Assembly: GCF_003144095.1 (NCBI RefSeq)
Contig: NZ_NSKH01000018.1
Span: 2,323,541-2,387,540 of the forward strand
Length of the DNA stretch: 64,000 bases
Direction of reading: 5' to 3'
Source: Streptomyces sp. ICBB 8177
GTDB taxonomy: Bacteria > Actinomycetota > Actinomycetes > Streptomycetales > Streptomycetaceae
Part shown: positions 40,918 to 50,006 of the stretch, one piece after another
How positions within the stretch are numbered: the first letter of the stretch is position 1
Layout: the number at the start of each line of letters is the position of its first letter
Notes under the pieces: model-generated
Database searches by the model: none
Seen by the model: only the letters and a program-made list of their open reading frames with translations
What the model was told of the DNA's origin: nothing
Program-made: the position numbers and the translations under genes

Positions 40918-41868
40918 ATGGCCGGTCCCGCCTTCCGTGCCGCCGCCGTCCGCGTGCGCGTCCCCGCGACCAGCGCCAACCTCGGCCCCGGATTCGACGC
41001 CCTCGGCCTGGCGCTCGGGCTCTACGACGACGTCGTGGTCCGGGTCGCCGACTCCGGCCTGCACGTGGACATCGCGGGCGAGGGCGCCGACACCCTGGCC
41101 CGCGACGAGAAGCACCTGGTCGTACGGTCCCTGCGCACCGCGTTCGACCTGCTCGGCGGCCAGCCGCGCGGCCTGGAGGTGGTCTGCGCCAACCGCATCC
41201 CGCACGGCCGCGGCCTCGGCTCCTCCTCCGCCGCCATCTGCGCCGGGATCATCGCCGCGCGGGCGGTGACCATAGGCGGGCCCGACAAGCTCGACGACGC
41301 CGCGCTGCTGGAGCTGGCCACCGAGATCGAAGGCCACCCCGACAACGTCGCGGCCTGCCTGCTGGGCGGGTTCACCCTCGCCTGGACCGAGTCCGGCGCC
41401 GCGCGGGCCATCCGGATGGACCCGGTCGCATCCGTCGCGCCGGTGGTCTTCGTCCCCGGGAAGGCGGTGCTCACCGAGACCGCGCGGGGGCTGCTGCCGC
41501 GCACCGTTCCGCACGTCGACGCCGCCGCCAACGCGGGCCGGGCCGCGCTGCTCGTGGAGGCCCTGACCCGGCGTCCCGAGCTGCTGCTCGCCGCCACCGA
41601 GGACCGCCTGCACCAGGAGTACCGCGCCCCGGCGATGCCGCAGAGCGCGGCGCTGGTGGGCCGTCTGCGCGCGGACGGCGTCCCCGCCGTCATCTCCGGT
41701 GCCGGCCCCACGGTGCTGGCGCTGGCCGACGAGGGCTCGGCCGAGAAGGTCGCCGCCCTGGCCGGACCGGGGTGGGCCGCCAACCGGCTGGCCCTGGACA
41801 CCTCGGGGGCCGGGGTCCTGCCGCTGGCGGGCGCGGGGCGGGACGGCGCCGGGGGTGCCGTTGTCTGA
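40918..41868 (+). CDS. thrB: Homoserine kinase
   Basis: A 316-residue GHMP kinase phosphorylating homoserine for ThrC. The N-terminal VRVRVPATSANLGPGFDALG and the ATP-binding loop IPHGRGLGSSSAAICAG (94-110) are the family signatures; GAGPTVLALAD near 260 is the third GHMP motif. The C-terminal tail is Gly/Ala-rich and probably disordered. ATG 40918 is used, with AAGGAGA about 12 bases upstream. It completes the threonine pathway with hom and thrC but is separated by a terminator and 300 bases. Confidence 0.95.
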   Translation: MAGPAFRAAAVRVRVPATSANLGPGFDALGLALGLYDDVVVRVADSGLHVDIAGEGADTLARDEKHLVVRSLRTAFDLLGGQPRGLEVVCANRIPHGRGLGSSSAAICAGIIAARAVTIGGPDKLDDAALLELATEIEGHPDNVAACLLGGFTLAWTESGAARAIRMDPVASVAPVVFVPGKAVLTETARGLLPRTVPHVDAAANAGRAALLVEALTRRPELLLAATEDRLHQEYRAPAMPQSAALVGRLRADGVPAVISGAGPTVLALADEGSAEKVAALAGPGWAANRLALDTSGAGVLPLAGAGRDGAGGAVV

Positions 41869-42060
41869 GGGGACGGGGGTTTGAGCCGGTGGCCCGGAAG
41901 GGAAGAACCGCTCGCGGTGGCAGCACGCCCCGTGCGAGACCGGCCGGCGGATTCCGGGGAGGCCCGGGAAGCCGCCCGGCGCGTGGTCCGGCGGGAGCGG
42001 CGGGGGCCGCCCACGTGACCGGCACCGGATCCGTCGCACGATTGCCGGGCGTGGAGAGGG

Positions 42061-42087
42061 GGAATATTAGTTGGATCAGGTAGTGTT
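42061..42087 (+). promoter_or_regulatory. Candidate rho promoter with sigma-R-like match
   Basis: GGAAT (42061-42065), a 19-base spacer and GTT (42085-42087) match the sigma-R-type consensus GGAAT-N18/19-GTT. A housekeeping-type -10, TAGTGT (42081-42086), overlaps it. Either could drive rho from about 42095. The two readings cannot be separated without transcript-end data. Confidence 0.45.
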
Positions 42088-42401
42088 AATCTCAAGTCTG
42101 CACTCGGAGCCCGATGGGCCCGGTGCTCAGTGTCCCGTCTCGGGACCACCACTCTTCCGGGAGCCTCCCACACTGCCTGAGCAGCCTGCCTTCGCAGTGC
42201 CGAGCACGCTCCGGAGTCGGCGCGAGCGCGATGCCACCCCCGTGTGACGGCGTCCGCACCGAAACCACGCAGTAATTTCTCCGCCGCCGCCAGGCGGCAC
42301 ACCGCCCCGGATCCGGGCAGCACACGAAAGGCCCGAATCCGGACAGCACAACCGGTCGCCGAGCCGATCTGGCCGACGCCCGCTCCAGGGAAGGACCCTT
42401 C
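42088..42401 (+). promoter_or_regulatory. Long rho leader
   Basis: About 310 bases without a gene between the promoter and the GTG start. Rho genes commonly have long leaders used for Rho-dependent autoregulation. C-rich unstructured segments (for example around 42290-42400) would suit Rho loading; no defined terminator or riboswitch was recognised. The preceding 41869-42060 also shows no gene. Confidence 0.4.
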
Positions 42402-44435
42402 GTGAGCGACACCACCGATCTGATGGGCGTACGCGCAGAGAACGCTGCCGCCGCGTCCGATGCCGCGCCTGCCACCGGTGCTGCCACTGGTACGGCCACC
42501 CGGCGCCGCAGGACAGGCACCGGCCTTGAGGGCATGGTGCTGGCCGAGCTGCAGCAAGTGGCCTCCGGCCTCGGCATCAAGGGCACCGCGCGGATGCGCA
42601 AGGGCCAGCTGATCGAGGTCATCAAGGAGCGCCAGGCAGGCGGTGGCACCGCCGCCGCGCCGGCCGCCGACGCGCCGGCCGACAAGCCCAAGCGCCGTGC
42701 CACCTCCCGGGCGCGCACCGGCGAGGCCCCCTCCGCCGACGCCGCCAAGGCCGGTTCGGCAGAGGGCCAGCAGCAGATCGACATCCCCGGCCAGCCCGCC
42801 GGTGACAAGCCCGCCGAGCGCCGCGCCCGCCGCGCCCCCGAGGAGCCGCAGGCCGACGCGAAGCCGGCCGCCGAGGCCCGCACCGACAAGGCCGAGCGCG
42901 CCGAGCGCGGTGACAAGGCCGACCGCGGCGCCGACAAGGCCGACCGCGCCGACCGCAAGGACGACGCCGACTCCGCCCGTTCCGAGGGCCAGGGCGACCG
43001 CGAGGGCCGCCGGGACCGCGGCCAGGGCCAGCAGGGCCAGGACCGCGGTCAGGGCGGCCAGGGCGGCAAGAACGACCGCCAGGAGCGCGGCGAGCGCCGC
43101 CAGCGCGACCGCCGCCGCGGCGAGGACGGCGGCGCCCAGGGCGGCGGCGACGGAAACCGCCAGCAGCGCGACCGCCGGGGCGACGACAGCGCCGAGGACG
43201 ACTTCGAGGGCGGCCGCCGTGGCCGTCGTGGCCGCTACCGCGACCGCCGTGGCCGTCGTGGCCGCGAGGACTTCGCGAACGAGCCGCAGCTCGCCGAGGA
43301 CGACGTCCTGATCCCGGTCGCCGGCATCCTGGACATCCTGGACAACTACGCGTTCATCCGCACCTCCGGCTACCTGCCCGGGCCGAACGACGTCTACGTC
43401 TCGCTCGCCCAGGTCCGCAAGAACGGCCTGCGCAAGGGTGACCACGTCACCGGCGCGGTGCGGCAGCCCAAGGACGGGGAGCGGCGCGAGAAGTTCAACG
43501 CGCTGGTGCGGCTGGACTCGGTCAACGGGATGTCCCCGGAGACCGGCCGGGGCCGCCCCGAGTTCGGCAAGCTCACCCCGCTGTACCCGCAGGAGCGGCT
43601 GCGGCTGGAGAGCGAGCCGGGCTCGCTGACCCCGCGCATCATCGACCTGGTCGCCCCCATCGGCAAGGGACAGCGTGGTCTGATCGTCTCGCCGCCCAAG
43701 GCGGGCAAGACGATGATCATGCAGTCCATCGCCAACGCCATCACGCACAACAACCCCGAGTGCCACCTGATGGTCGTCCTGGTGGACGAGCGGCCCGAAG
43801 AGGTCACCGACATGCAGCGGTCGGTCAAGGGCGAGGTCATCTCCTCGACCTTCGACCGCCCGGCCGAGGACCACACCACCGTCGCCGAGCTGGCCATCGA
43901 GCGCGCCAAGCGCCTGGTGGAGCTGGGCCACGACGTGGTCGTGCTGCTGGACTCCATCACCCGTCTGGGCCGCGCCTACAACCTGGCGGCGCCGGCGTCC
44001 GGCCGCATCCTGTCCGGTGGTGTCGACTCGACCGCGCTGTACCCGCCGAAGAAGTTCTTCGGCGCCGCGCGCAACATCGAGGACGGCGGCTCGCTGACCA
44101 TCCTGGCCACCGCGCTGGTCGAGACCGGCTCGCGGATGGACGAGGTGATCTTCGAGGAGTTCAAGGGCACCGGCAACATGGAGCTCAAGCTCGACCGCAA
44201 GCTCGCCGACAAGCGCATCTTCCCCGCGGTGGACGTCGACGCGTCCGGCACCCGCAAGGAGGAGATCCTGCTCGGCAACGAGGAGCTGGCGATCACCTGG
44301 AAGCTGCGCCGGGTGCTGCACGCGCTCGACTCGCAGCAGGCCATCGAGCTGCTGCTGGACAAGATGAAGCAGACCAAGTCCAACGGCGAGTTCCTGATGC
44401 AGATCGCCAAGACCACCCCCGGCAACGGCGACTGA
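42402..44435 (+). CDS. rho: Transcription termination factor Rho
   Basis: A 677-residue hexameric RNA helicase. An N-terminal Rho-N-like helical part ([15 protein letters not shown], about 45-75) is followed by a long disordered insertion of roughly 200 residues rich in Arg, Asp, Gln and Gly ([15 protein letters not shown]-type repeats near 270), a feature of high-G+C actinobacteria. The RNA-binding domain (about 295-370) includes [20 protein letters not shown]. The ATPase core has the P-loop SPPKAGKTM near 430, the Walker B region [17 protein letters not shown] and the Q/R-loop sequence. GTG 42402 is used. A strong terminator follows. Confidence 0.97.
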   Translation: MSDTTDLMGVRAENAAAASDAAPATGAATGTATRRRRTGTGLEGMVLAELQQVASGLGIKGTARMRKGQLIEVIKERQAGGGTAAAPAADAPADKPKRRATSRARTGEAPSADAAKAGSAEGQQQIDIPGQPAGDKPAERRARRAPEEPQADAKPAAEARTDKAERAERGDKADRGADKADRADRKDDADSARSEGQGDREGRRDRGQGQQGQDRGQGGQGGKNDRQERGERRQRDRRRGEDGGAQGGGDGNRQQRDRRGDDSAEDDFEGGRRGRRGRYRDRRGRRGREDFANEPQLAEDDVLIPVAGILDILDNYAFIRTSGYLPGPNDVYVSLAQVRKNGLRKGDHVTGAVRQPKDGERREKFNALVRLDSVNGMSPETGRGRPEFGKLTPLYPQERLRLESEPGSLTPRIIDLVAPIGKGQRGLIVSPPKAGKTMIMQSIANAITHNNPECHLMVVLVDERPEEVTDMQRSVKGEVISSTFDRPAEDHTTVAELAIERAKRLVELGHDVVVLLDSITRLGRAYNLAAPASGRILSGGVDSTALYPPKKFFGAARNIEDGGSLTILATALVETGSRMDEVIFEEFKGTGNMELKLDRKLADKRIFPAVDVDASGTRKEEILLGNEELAITWKLRRVLHALDSQQAIELLLDKMKQTKSNGEFLMQIAKTTPGNGD

Positions 44436-44454
44436 CCGCCCGTCACCGGACCGT

Positions 44455-44493
44455 CGTACGCCCCCGTCACACACGTTGTGGCGGGGGCGTACG
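44455..44493 (+). terminator. Terminator after rho
   Basis: CGTACGCCCCCG (44455-44466) and CGGGGGCGTACG (44482-44493) form a perfect 12-base-pair stem with a 15-base loop, 19 bases past the rho stop. The right arm abuts the start of a coding-like small ORF. Confidence 0.85.
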
Positions 44494-44494
44494 C

Positions 44495-44635
44495 GTGGAT
44501 GGCAAGCCCCTTTCGGACCGCCCCAATGCCGCCCTGGCGACGCTGTACGACGGGTACCAGGGCACCGGCACCGCCTCGCACCCGGCCTCCCGGATCAAGG
44601 TCGGCTTCGGCTGCAACGGCTACCGCCTGAGCTGA
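44495..44635 (+). CDS. Uncharacterised 46-residue small ORF after rho terminator
   Basis: From GTG 44495 to TGA 44635, 46 codons with about 42 G/C third positions, the bias expected of a real gene. The start reads VDGKPLSDRPNAALATLYDG and the end includes SRIKVGFGCNGYRLS, with one Cys and many Ser/Thr. It is in a different frame from Rho and sits directly beyond the terminator, so its only obvious ribosome binding site (GGGGG) is in the terminator's right arm. Not recognised as a family. It could be a small secreted or signalling peptide, a RiPP-like precursor or a gene remnant. Confidence 0.4.
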   Translation: MDGKPLSDRPNAALATLYDGYQGTGTASHPASRIKVGFGCNGYRLS

Positions 44636-44832
44636 CACCCGCCTCGCGCCCGGTTCTTCCGGTACATCCGGTTGTGCGCCGGGCGCCCCGGGAGATTAAC
44701 GCCACACCGCGCCCTTCCGGCGCATGGGTCCGTACCCATCCTGACCAGGGCGGATGCGGGCCCTTTCGGTTCCGGTGGGATTCCGGGGCACGGGAACCGG
44801 CCCTTGAGGATGGGACGTCGTCCCCACAGGAA

Positions 44833-44845
44833 CAGGTCATACCTG
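44833..44845. promoter_or_regulatory. Inverted repeat upstream of LCP gene
   Basis: CAGGT-CAT-ACCTG, 48 bases before the LCP start. A second palindrome, ATGGGTCCGTACCCAT (44724-44739), lies further upstream. Either could be an operator. Confidence 0.35.
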
Positions 44846-44893
44846 AATCCCGGATATGGGGGCATAAGCGAACCGAGGCGAGAGGCGAAGCCC

Positions 44894-46063
44894 ATGACGG
44901 ACCAGCCCGAGCCCGGGAGCGGACAGCACGCCCCGGGCGACCGAATACCCGCCGGCCGCGGGTTCCCGCTGCGGGGCTCCGGCCGCCGCCGCAAGCCGCG
45001 CTCCAGGGGCTGGAAGATCGCCGTGTGGACCCTGGCGGGCCTGGTCGCCCTGGGCGGCGCGGGCACCGGCTTCCTGTACTACAAGCTCAACGGCAACCTC
45101 ACCGGCGTCGACATCAACGCCGAGCTGGGCACCGACCGCCCGGCGGACGTGGACAACGGATCGATGGACATCCTGGTCCTCGGCTCCGACTCCCGCTCCG
45201 GCGCCAACCGCGAGTACGGCCGCGACGAGGGCGGCGCCCGCTCCGACACCGCGATGATCGTCCACGTCTACCCCGGCCACAGGAAGGCCACCGTGGTCAG
45301 CATCCCCCGCGACACCCTCGTCGACCGGCCCGCGTGCAAGCTGCCCGGCGGCGGCACCGCGCCCGCCCGCAGTGACGACATGTTCAACGACGCCTACGCC
45401 ACCGGCGGCCCGGCCTGCGCGGTCAAGACGGTCGAGTCGATGACCGGGATCCGCATGGACCACTACCTCGAGGTGGACTTCACCGGCTTCAAGAACCTGG
45501 TCAACGCCATGGGCGGCGTCCCGGTCACCACGACCAGGGCCATCGACGACCCCGACAGCCACCTGGACCTCCCGGCGGGCCGGCACACCCTGGACGGCGA
45601 GCAGGCGCTCGGCCTGGTCCGTACCCGCCACGCGGTCGGCGACGGCAGCGACCTCGGCCGCATCCAGCTCCAGCAGGCGTTCGTCAAGGCGCTGATCGGC
45701 CGGGCCGGCGACGTCGGGCTGCTCACCGACCCGGCCAAGCTCTACGACATGGCCGACACCGCGACCAAGGCTCTGACCACCGACTCGGCCCTGGCCTCGG
45801 TCGGCAGGCTGGTCGGCTTCGCGCAGAGCCTGCGGGGCGTCGGCGCGGGCGGCCTGACCATGATCACGATGCCGGTGACCTACGACCCCGCCGACCCCGA
45901 CCGGGTCGTCCCGCTGACCGGCCAGGACCACCAGATGTGGGCGGCCCTGCGCGCCGACAGGCCGGTCCCGGCCTCCGCCACCAAGGGCTCGGCGGGCGCG
46001 GACACCGGAGCCGGCGGCGTGGTCACCCCGCAGCCCTCCCGGTCCGCGACGGCCGGCCACTGA
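44894..46063 (+). CDS. LytR-CpsA-Psr (LCP) family cell-wall glycopolymer ligase
   Basis: A 389-residue membrane-anchored protein. A basic cytoplasmic N-terminus is followed by one membrane helix (about 42-64, IAVWTLAGLVALGGAGTGFL), then the LCP domain (about 85-260) with MDILVLGSDSRSG, ARSDTAMIVHVYPGHRKATV, the catalytic-site VSIPRDTLV and LDGEQALGLVRTRH with its conserved Arg residues. LCP proteins attach teichoic-acid-like or other glycopolymers to peptidoglycan from undecaprenyl carriers. The undecaprenyl-phosphate GlcNAc-1-P transferase gene lies 5 kb downstream in the same block. Confidence 0.92.
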   Translation: MTDQPEPGSGQHAPGDRIPAGRGFPLRGSGRRRKPRSRGWKIAVWTLAGLVALGGAGTGFLYYKLNGNLTGVDINAELGTDRPADVDNGSMDILVLGSDSRSGANREYGRDEGGARSDTAMIVHVYPGHRKATVVSIPRDTLVDRPACKLPGGGTAPARSDDMFNDAYATGGPACAVKTVESMTGIRMDHYLEVDFTGFKNLVNAMGGVPVTTTRAIDDPDSHLDLPAGRHTLDGEQALGLVRTRHAVGDGSDLGRIQLQQAFVKALIGRAGDVGLLTDPAKLYDMADTATKALTTDSALASVGRLVGFAQSLRGVGAGGLTMITMPVTYDPADPDRVVPLTGQDHQMWAALRADRPVPASATKGSAGADTGAGGVVTPQPSRSATAGH

Positions 46064-46106
46064 CCCCCAGGCCTCCGTCCGCACGCCGCTGACCAGGCAC
46101 GCCGTC

Positions 46107-46137
46107 CTCGCCGGAGGGCTCGCGGGGCTCCGGCGAG
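46107..46137 (+). terminator. Terminator after LCP gene
   Basis: CTCGCCGGAG (46107-46116) and CTCCGGCGAG (46128-46137) form a perfect 10-base-pair stem with an 11-base loop. Confidence 0.8.
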
Positions 46138-46143
46138 CCACGC

Positions 46144-46169
46144 GGAATACTTCGGGCGTCCACCCGGTT
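46144..46169 (+). promoter_or_regulatory. Sigma-R (disulfide stress) promoter of rpmE
   Basis: GGAAT (46144-46148), exactly 18 bases, GTT (46167-46169): the sigma-R consensus. In Streptomyces coelicolor rpmE is a known sigma-R target, so the match fits the gene. A CAGACT element further downstream may be a second promoter. Confidence 0.7.
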
Positions 46170-46272
46170 TGGGGAGTACGGGCCTGTCCTGGCAGACTGG
46201 TCCGCTGGCCCCGGTTCACGATGCGCAATCCCGCGCCTCGACCCGGAGCCCTCCCGAAACCTAGGAGCACCC

Positions 46273-46497
46273 TTGAAGCGCGACATTCACCCGGAGTACG
46301 TGGAGACCCAGGTCACCTGCACCTGCGGCGCCTCGTTCACCACCCGCAGCACCAAGACCGACGGCGCCATCCGTGCCGACGTCTGCTCGGCCTGCCACCC
46401 CTTCTACACCGGCAAGCAGAAGATCCTCGACACCGGTGGCCGCGTGGCCCGCTTCGAGGCCCGCTTCGGCAAGAACGCCGGTTCCGCCAAGAAGTAG
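46273..46497 (+). CDS. rpmE: 50S ribosomal protein L31, zinc-binding type
   Basis: A 74-residue ribosomal protein. The four zinc-ligand cysteines are present: Cys16, Cys18, Cys38 and Cys41 ([10 protein letters not shown] and [16 protein letters not shown]), so this is the C+ form that serves as the zinc-replete copy. The TTG start at 46273 has GGAG 7 bases upstream. It has a sigma-R promoter, and the zinc-thiol cluster links translation to thiol stress. It is upstream of prfA. Confidence 0.97.
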   Translation: MKRDIHPEYVETQVTCTCGASFTTRSTKTDGAIRADVCSACHPFYTGKQKILDTGGRVARFEARFGKNAGSAKK

Positions 46498-46626
46498 CGG
46501 CCCGCACGCCGGTTCCCGGCCGTCCCCGTCGCGGGGCGGCCGGAACCGGCGTTTGTCATCCCCGCTCCATCCCTGCCCCATCCCGTTTGATCCCGCGCCA
46601 TCCCGTACCCACGAGGGAACCCGAAG

Positions 46627-47697
46627 ATGTTCGAGGCGGTCGAGGAACTGATCGGCGAGCACGCCGACCTCGAAAAGACGCTTGCCGACCCGGCGGTCCA
46701 CGCCGACCAGGCGAACGCGCGCAAGCTCAACAAGCGCTACGCGGAGCTGACCCCGATCGTCGGCACCTACCGGGAGTGGAAGCAGACCGGTGAGGACATC
46801 GCGACCGCCCGTGAACTGGCCGCCGAGGACCCGGAGTTCGCCGCCGAGGTCAAGGAGCTGGACCGGCACCGCGAACAGCTGACCGAGCGGCTGCGCCTGC
46901 TGCTGGTCCCGCGCGACCCCAGCGACGACAAGGACGTCATCCTGGAGGTCAAGGCGGGCGAGGGCGGCGAGGAGTCCGCGCTGTTCGCCGGCGACCTGCT
47001 GCGGATGTACCTGCGCTACGCGGAACGCCTCGGCTGGAAGACCGAGATCCTCGACGCCAACGGCTCCGACCTGGGCGGCTACAAGGACGTGCAGGTGGCC
47101 GTGAAGGCGCGCGGCACCGTCGAGCCGGGCCAGGGCGTGTGGGCCCGCCTGAAGTACGAGGGCGGCGTCCACCGCGTGCAGCGCGTGCCCGCCACCGAGT
47201 CGCAGGGCCGCATCCACACCTCCGCCGCCGGCGTCCTGGTCACCCCGGAGGCCGAGGAGGTCGAGGTCGAGATCGGCCCCAACGACCTGCGCGTCGACGT
47301 CTACCGCTCCTCCGGCCCCGGCGGCCAGTCGGTCAACACCACCGACTCCGCCGTGCGCATCACGCACCTGCCCACCGGGCTGGTGGTCTCCTGCCAGAAC
47401 GAGAAGAGCCAGCTGCAGAACAAGGAGTCGGCGATGCGCATCCTGCGCTCCCGGCTGCTGGCCGCCGCCCAGGAGGAGGCCGAGCGCGAGGCGTCCGACG
47501 CCCGCCGCAGCCAGGTGCGCACGGTCGACCGCTCGGAGCGCATCCGCACCTACAACTTCCCCGAGAACCGGATCTCGGACCACCGGGTCGGGTTCAAGGC
47601 GTACAACTTGGACCAGGTCCTCGACGGGGACCTCGACGCGGTCATCCAGGCCTGCGTCGACGCCGACTCGGCGGCCAAGCTCGCCGCCGCCCAGTGA
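46627..47697 (+). CDS. prfA: Peptide chain release factor 1
   Basis: A 356-residue release factor for UAA and UAG. The GGQ motif is at 232-234 in [16 protein letters not shown], and the stop-codon-reading tripeptide is PAT (188-190 in RVPATESQG), which marks RF1 rather than RF2. The N-terminal helical domain begins [15 protein letters not shown]. The GGQ glutamine is methylated by PrmC, encoded next. ATG 46627 follows GAGGGAACCCGAAG. Confidence 0.97.
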   Translation: MFEAVEELIGEHADLEKTLADPAVHADQANARKLNKRYAELTPIVGTYREWKQTGEDIATARELAAEDPEFAAEVKELDRHREQLTERLRLLLVPRDPSDDKDVILEVKAGEGGEESALFAGDLLRMYLRYAERLGWKTEILDANGSDLGGYKDVQVAVKARGTVEPGQGVWARLKYEGGVHRVQRVPATESQGRIHTSAAGVLVTPEAEEVEVEIGPNDLRVDVYRSSGPGGQSVNTTDSAVRITHLPTGLVVSCQNEKSQLQNKESAMRILRSRLLAAAQEEAEREASDARRSQVRTVDRSERIRTYNFPENRISDHRVGFKAYNLDQVLDGDLDAVIQACVDADSAAKLAAAQ

Positions 47698-47739
47698 GCG
47701 ACGCCTCGTACGTCCGCCCAGGAGAAGGAGCTTAGGGCC

Positions 47740-48585
47740 GTGAACCTGCTGCTCGCCGAGGTGGCGCAGGCCACCCAGCGGCTGGCCGACGCCGGCGTGC
47801 CCTCCCCGCGCTTCGACGCGGAGGAACTGGCCGCGTACGTGCACGGGGTCAAGCGCGGCGAGCTGCACAACGTGCCCGACGCGGACTTCGACGCCCGCTA
47901 CTGGGAGGCCGTCGCGCGGCGCGAGAACCGCGAGCCGCTCCAGCACATCACCGGCCGCGCGTTCTTCCGCTACCTCGAACTCCAGGTGGGACCCGGGGTG
48001 TTCGTGCCCCGGCCGGAGACCGAGTCGGTGGTGGGCTGGGCGATAGACGCGGTACGCGCGATGGACGTCGCGGAACCGGTCATCGTGGACCTGTGCACCG
48101 GCTCCGGCGCCATCGCGCTCGCGCTCGCCCAGGAGGTCCCGCGCTCGCGCGTGCACGCCGTCGAGCTGGACGAGGGCGCGCTGTACTGGACCCGCAGGAA
48201 CGTCGAGGGCTCCCGCGTCGTGCTGCACCAGGGCGACGCGCTGACCGCGCTGCCCGAGCTGAACGGCCACGTCGACCTGGTCGTCAGCAACCCGCCGTAC
48301 ATCCCGCTCACCGAGTGGGAGTACGTCGCCCCCGAGGCGCGCGACCACGACCCCCAACTGGCCCTGTTCTCCGGCGAGGACGGCCTCGACACCATCCGCG
48401 GCATCGAGCGCACCGCGCACCGGCTGCTGCGCCCCGGCGGCCTGGTCGTCGTCGAGCACGCGGACACCCAGGGCGGGCAGGTCCCGTGGATCTTCAACGA
48501 GGAGACCGGCTGGGCCGACGCCGCCGACCACCGCGACCTCAACAACCGGCCCCGCTTCACGACCGCCCGGAAGGCGACCCCGTGA
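47740..48585 (+). CDS. prmC: Release factor glutamine methyltransferase (PrmC/HemK)
   Basis: A 281-residue SAM-dependent methyltransferase that methylates the GGQ glutamine of release factors. The N-terminal helical domain ([20 protein letters not shown] and [15 protein letters not shown]) precedes the catalytic domain with [14 protein letters not shown] near 115-128 and the active-site NPPY at 184-187 ([13 protein letters not shown]). GTG 47740 has GGAGAAGGAG upstream. It follows prfA by 42 bases, a common pairing, and precedes the threonylcarbamoyl-AMP synthase gene. Confidence 0.96.
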   Translation: MNLLLAEVAQATQRLADAGVPSPRFDAEELAAYVHGVKRGELHNVPDADFDARYWEAVARRENREPLQHITGRAFFRYLELQVGPGVFVPRPETESVVGWAIDAVRAMDVAEPVIVDLCTGSGAIALALAQEVPRSRVHAVELDEGALYWTRRNVEGSRVVLHQGDALTALPELNGHVDLVVSNPPYIPLTEWEYVAPEARDHDPQLALFSGEDGLDTIRGIERTAHRLLRPGGLVVVEHADTQGGQVPWIFNEETGWADAADHRDLNNRPRFTTARKATP

Positions 48586-48628
48586 CCGCGCGCCCCACCG
48601 CACCGCACGCCCCCCTGGAGGACCGCTG

Positions 48629-49276
48629 ATGGCTCGCCGCTACGACTGCTCCGACGCCGCCGACCGCGCCACCGGGCTGCGCGAGGCGACCTCCGCCGTG
48701 CGCCGCGGCGAACTCGTGGTGCTGCCCACCGACACCGTCTACGGCATCGGCGCCGACGCGTTCTCCGCCGAGGCGGTCGGCGACCTGCTCCAGGCCAAGG
48801 GCCGGGGCCGCAACATGCCCTCCCCGGTGCTGGTCGGCTCGCCCAACACGCTGCACGGACTGGTCACCGACTTCTCCGAGAAGGCCTGGGAACTCGTCGA
48901 CGCCTTCTGGCCCGGCGCGCTCACCCTGGTCGCCCGCCACCAGCCGTCGCTCGCCTGGGACCTCGGCGACTCGCGCGGCACCGTCGCGGTGCGCATGCCG
49001 CTGCACCCGGTCGCCATCGAACTGCTCACCGAGACCGGCCCGATGGCGGTCTCCAGCGCCAACCTCACCGGCCACCCCTCGCCGCAGACCTGCGACGCCG
49101 CGCAGGAGATGCTCGGCGACTCCGTCTCGGTCTACCTCGACGGCGGCCCGACCCCGGCGGCCGTGCCGTCCTCCATCGTGGACGTCACCGGCCCGGTCCC
49201 GCTCCTCCTGCGCGCCGGCGCGATCAGCGCCGAGGAACTGCGCAAGGTCGTGCCCGACCTTCAGGAGTCGAATTGA
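48629..49276 (+). CDS. L-threonylcarbamoyladenylate synthase (Sua5/YrdC)
   Basis: A 215-residue enzyme making threonylcarbamoyl-AMP from threonine, bicarbonate and ATP for the t6A modification of tRNAs. YrdC-domain signatures are [16 protein letters not shown], the basic [14 protein letters not shown] loop (in place of the KxR pattern) and [15 protein letters not shown], with [14 protein letters not shown] near 130. It lacks the extra C-terminal Sua5 domain, so it is the short YrdC type. GGAGGACC precedes the ATG. Its stop overlaps the phosphatase gene start. Confidence 0.93.
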   Translation: MARRYDCSDAADRATGLREATSAVRRGELVVLPTDTVYGIGADAFSAEAVGDLLQAKGRGRNMPSPVLVGSPNTLHGLVTDFSEKAWELVDAFWPGALTLVARHQPSLAWDLGDSRGTVAVRMPLHPVAIELLTETGPMAVSSANLTGHPSPQTCDAAQEMLGDSVSVYLDGGPTPAAVPSSIVDVTGPVPLLLRAGAISAEELRKVVPDLQESN

Positions 49277-49929
49277 CCGGTCCCGACGTGCGACGGGACA
49301 CCCGGGACACCGAGGGCGGCCCCTTCGGCGCGGACCGCTTCCGGGTGCTGTACGTGTGCACCGGAAGCGTCTGCCGCTCGCCGATCGCCGAGCGGCTGAC
49401 CCGCCTGGAGCTGCGCCGCAGGCTCGGTCCCGGGGCCGAGCAGATCGCGGTGCGCAGCGCGGGCACCTGGGGCCACGTCGGCGCGCCCATGGAGGCGCAC
49501 GCGGCCACCGTGCTGACCGAGTACGGCGCCGACCCGGCCGGCTTCAGCGGGCGTGAACTGCTCGACGAGCACGTCATCGAGGCCGACCTGGTGCTCACCG
49601 CGACCCGCGACCACCGCGCCCAGGTCATCTCGATGGGCCACGCCGCGGGCCTGCGCACCTTCACGCTCAAGGAGTTCACCCGGCTGGTGCGGGCCATAGA
49701 CCCCGCGACGCTGCCCGAGGGCGGCGTCATCGACCGCGCCCGCGCGCTGGTGCGGGCCGCCGCGGCGCTGCGCGGCTGGCTGCTGGCCCCCAGCGCCGAG
49801 GCCGACGAGGTCTACGACCCGTACGGCGCCCCGGTGACCGTCTTCCGGCACATCGGCGCCGAGATCCACACCGCGCTCGACCCGGTGGTCACCGCGCTCA
49901 CCGGCGTACCCGCCCCCGCGCACTCCTGA
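49273..49929 (+). CDS. Low-molecular-weight protein-tyrosine phosphatase
   Basis: A 218-residue phosphatase. The P-loop is CTGSVCRS (Cys29 to Arg35, C-X5-R) in RVLYVCTGSVCRSPIAERLT. Compared with the usual ~155 residues it has about 25 extra at the N-terminus and a longer C-terminus; the general-acid Asp may be that of DPYGAPVTVF near 185. The TTG at 49273 overlaps the upstream stop; GTG 49288 is an alternative. It may act on a tyrosine kinase or arsenate; no substrate is shown. It is part of the conserved block between the t6A gene and the SHMT-like gene. Confidence 0.88.
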   Translation: MTGPDVRRDTRDTEGGPFGADRFRVLYVCTGSVCRSPIAERLTRLELRRRLGPGAEQIAVRSAGTWGHVGAPMEAHAATVLTEYGADPAGFSGRELLDEHVIEADLVLTATRDHRAQVISMGHAAGLRTFTLKEFTRLVRAIDPATLPEGGVIDRARALVRAAAALRGWLLAPSAEADEVYDPYGAPVTVFRHIGAEIHTALDPVVTALTGVPAPAHS

Positions 49930-49994
49930 CGACACGCGCCCCGCCGGACCGCTGAACGGAGCACGGCCGCAGCGCGCGCCCCGCCCCGCGCGCC

Positions 49995-50000
49995 TACAGT
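49995..50000 (+). promoter_or_regulatory. Leaderless -10 element for SHMT-like gene
   Basis: TACAGT ends 6 bases before ATG 50007 with no ribosome binding site, so the longer 471-residue reading is supported over ATG 50055. Confidence 0.5.
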
Positions 50001-50006
50001 TGGACC

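Noticed and set aside
41022-44474. 1150-codon minus-strand frame opposite thrB and rho
   Set aside because: An antisense shadow: Leu/Val/Ala/Gly-rich with no recognisable domain, while the plus strand encodes intact ThrB and Rho.
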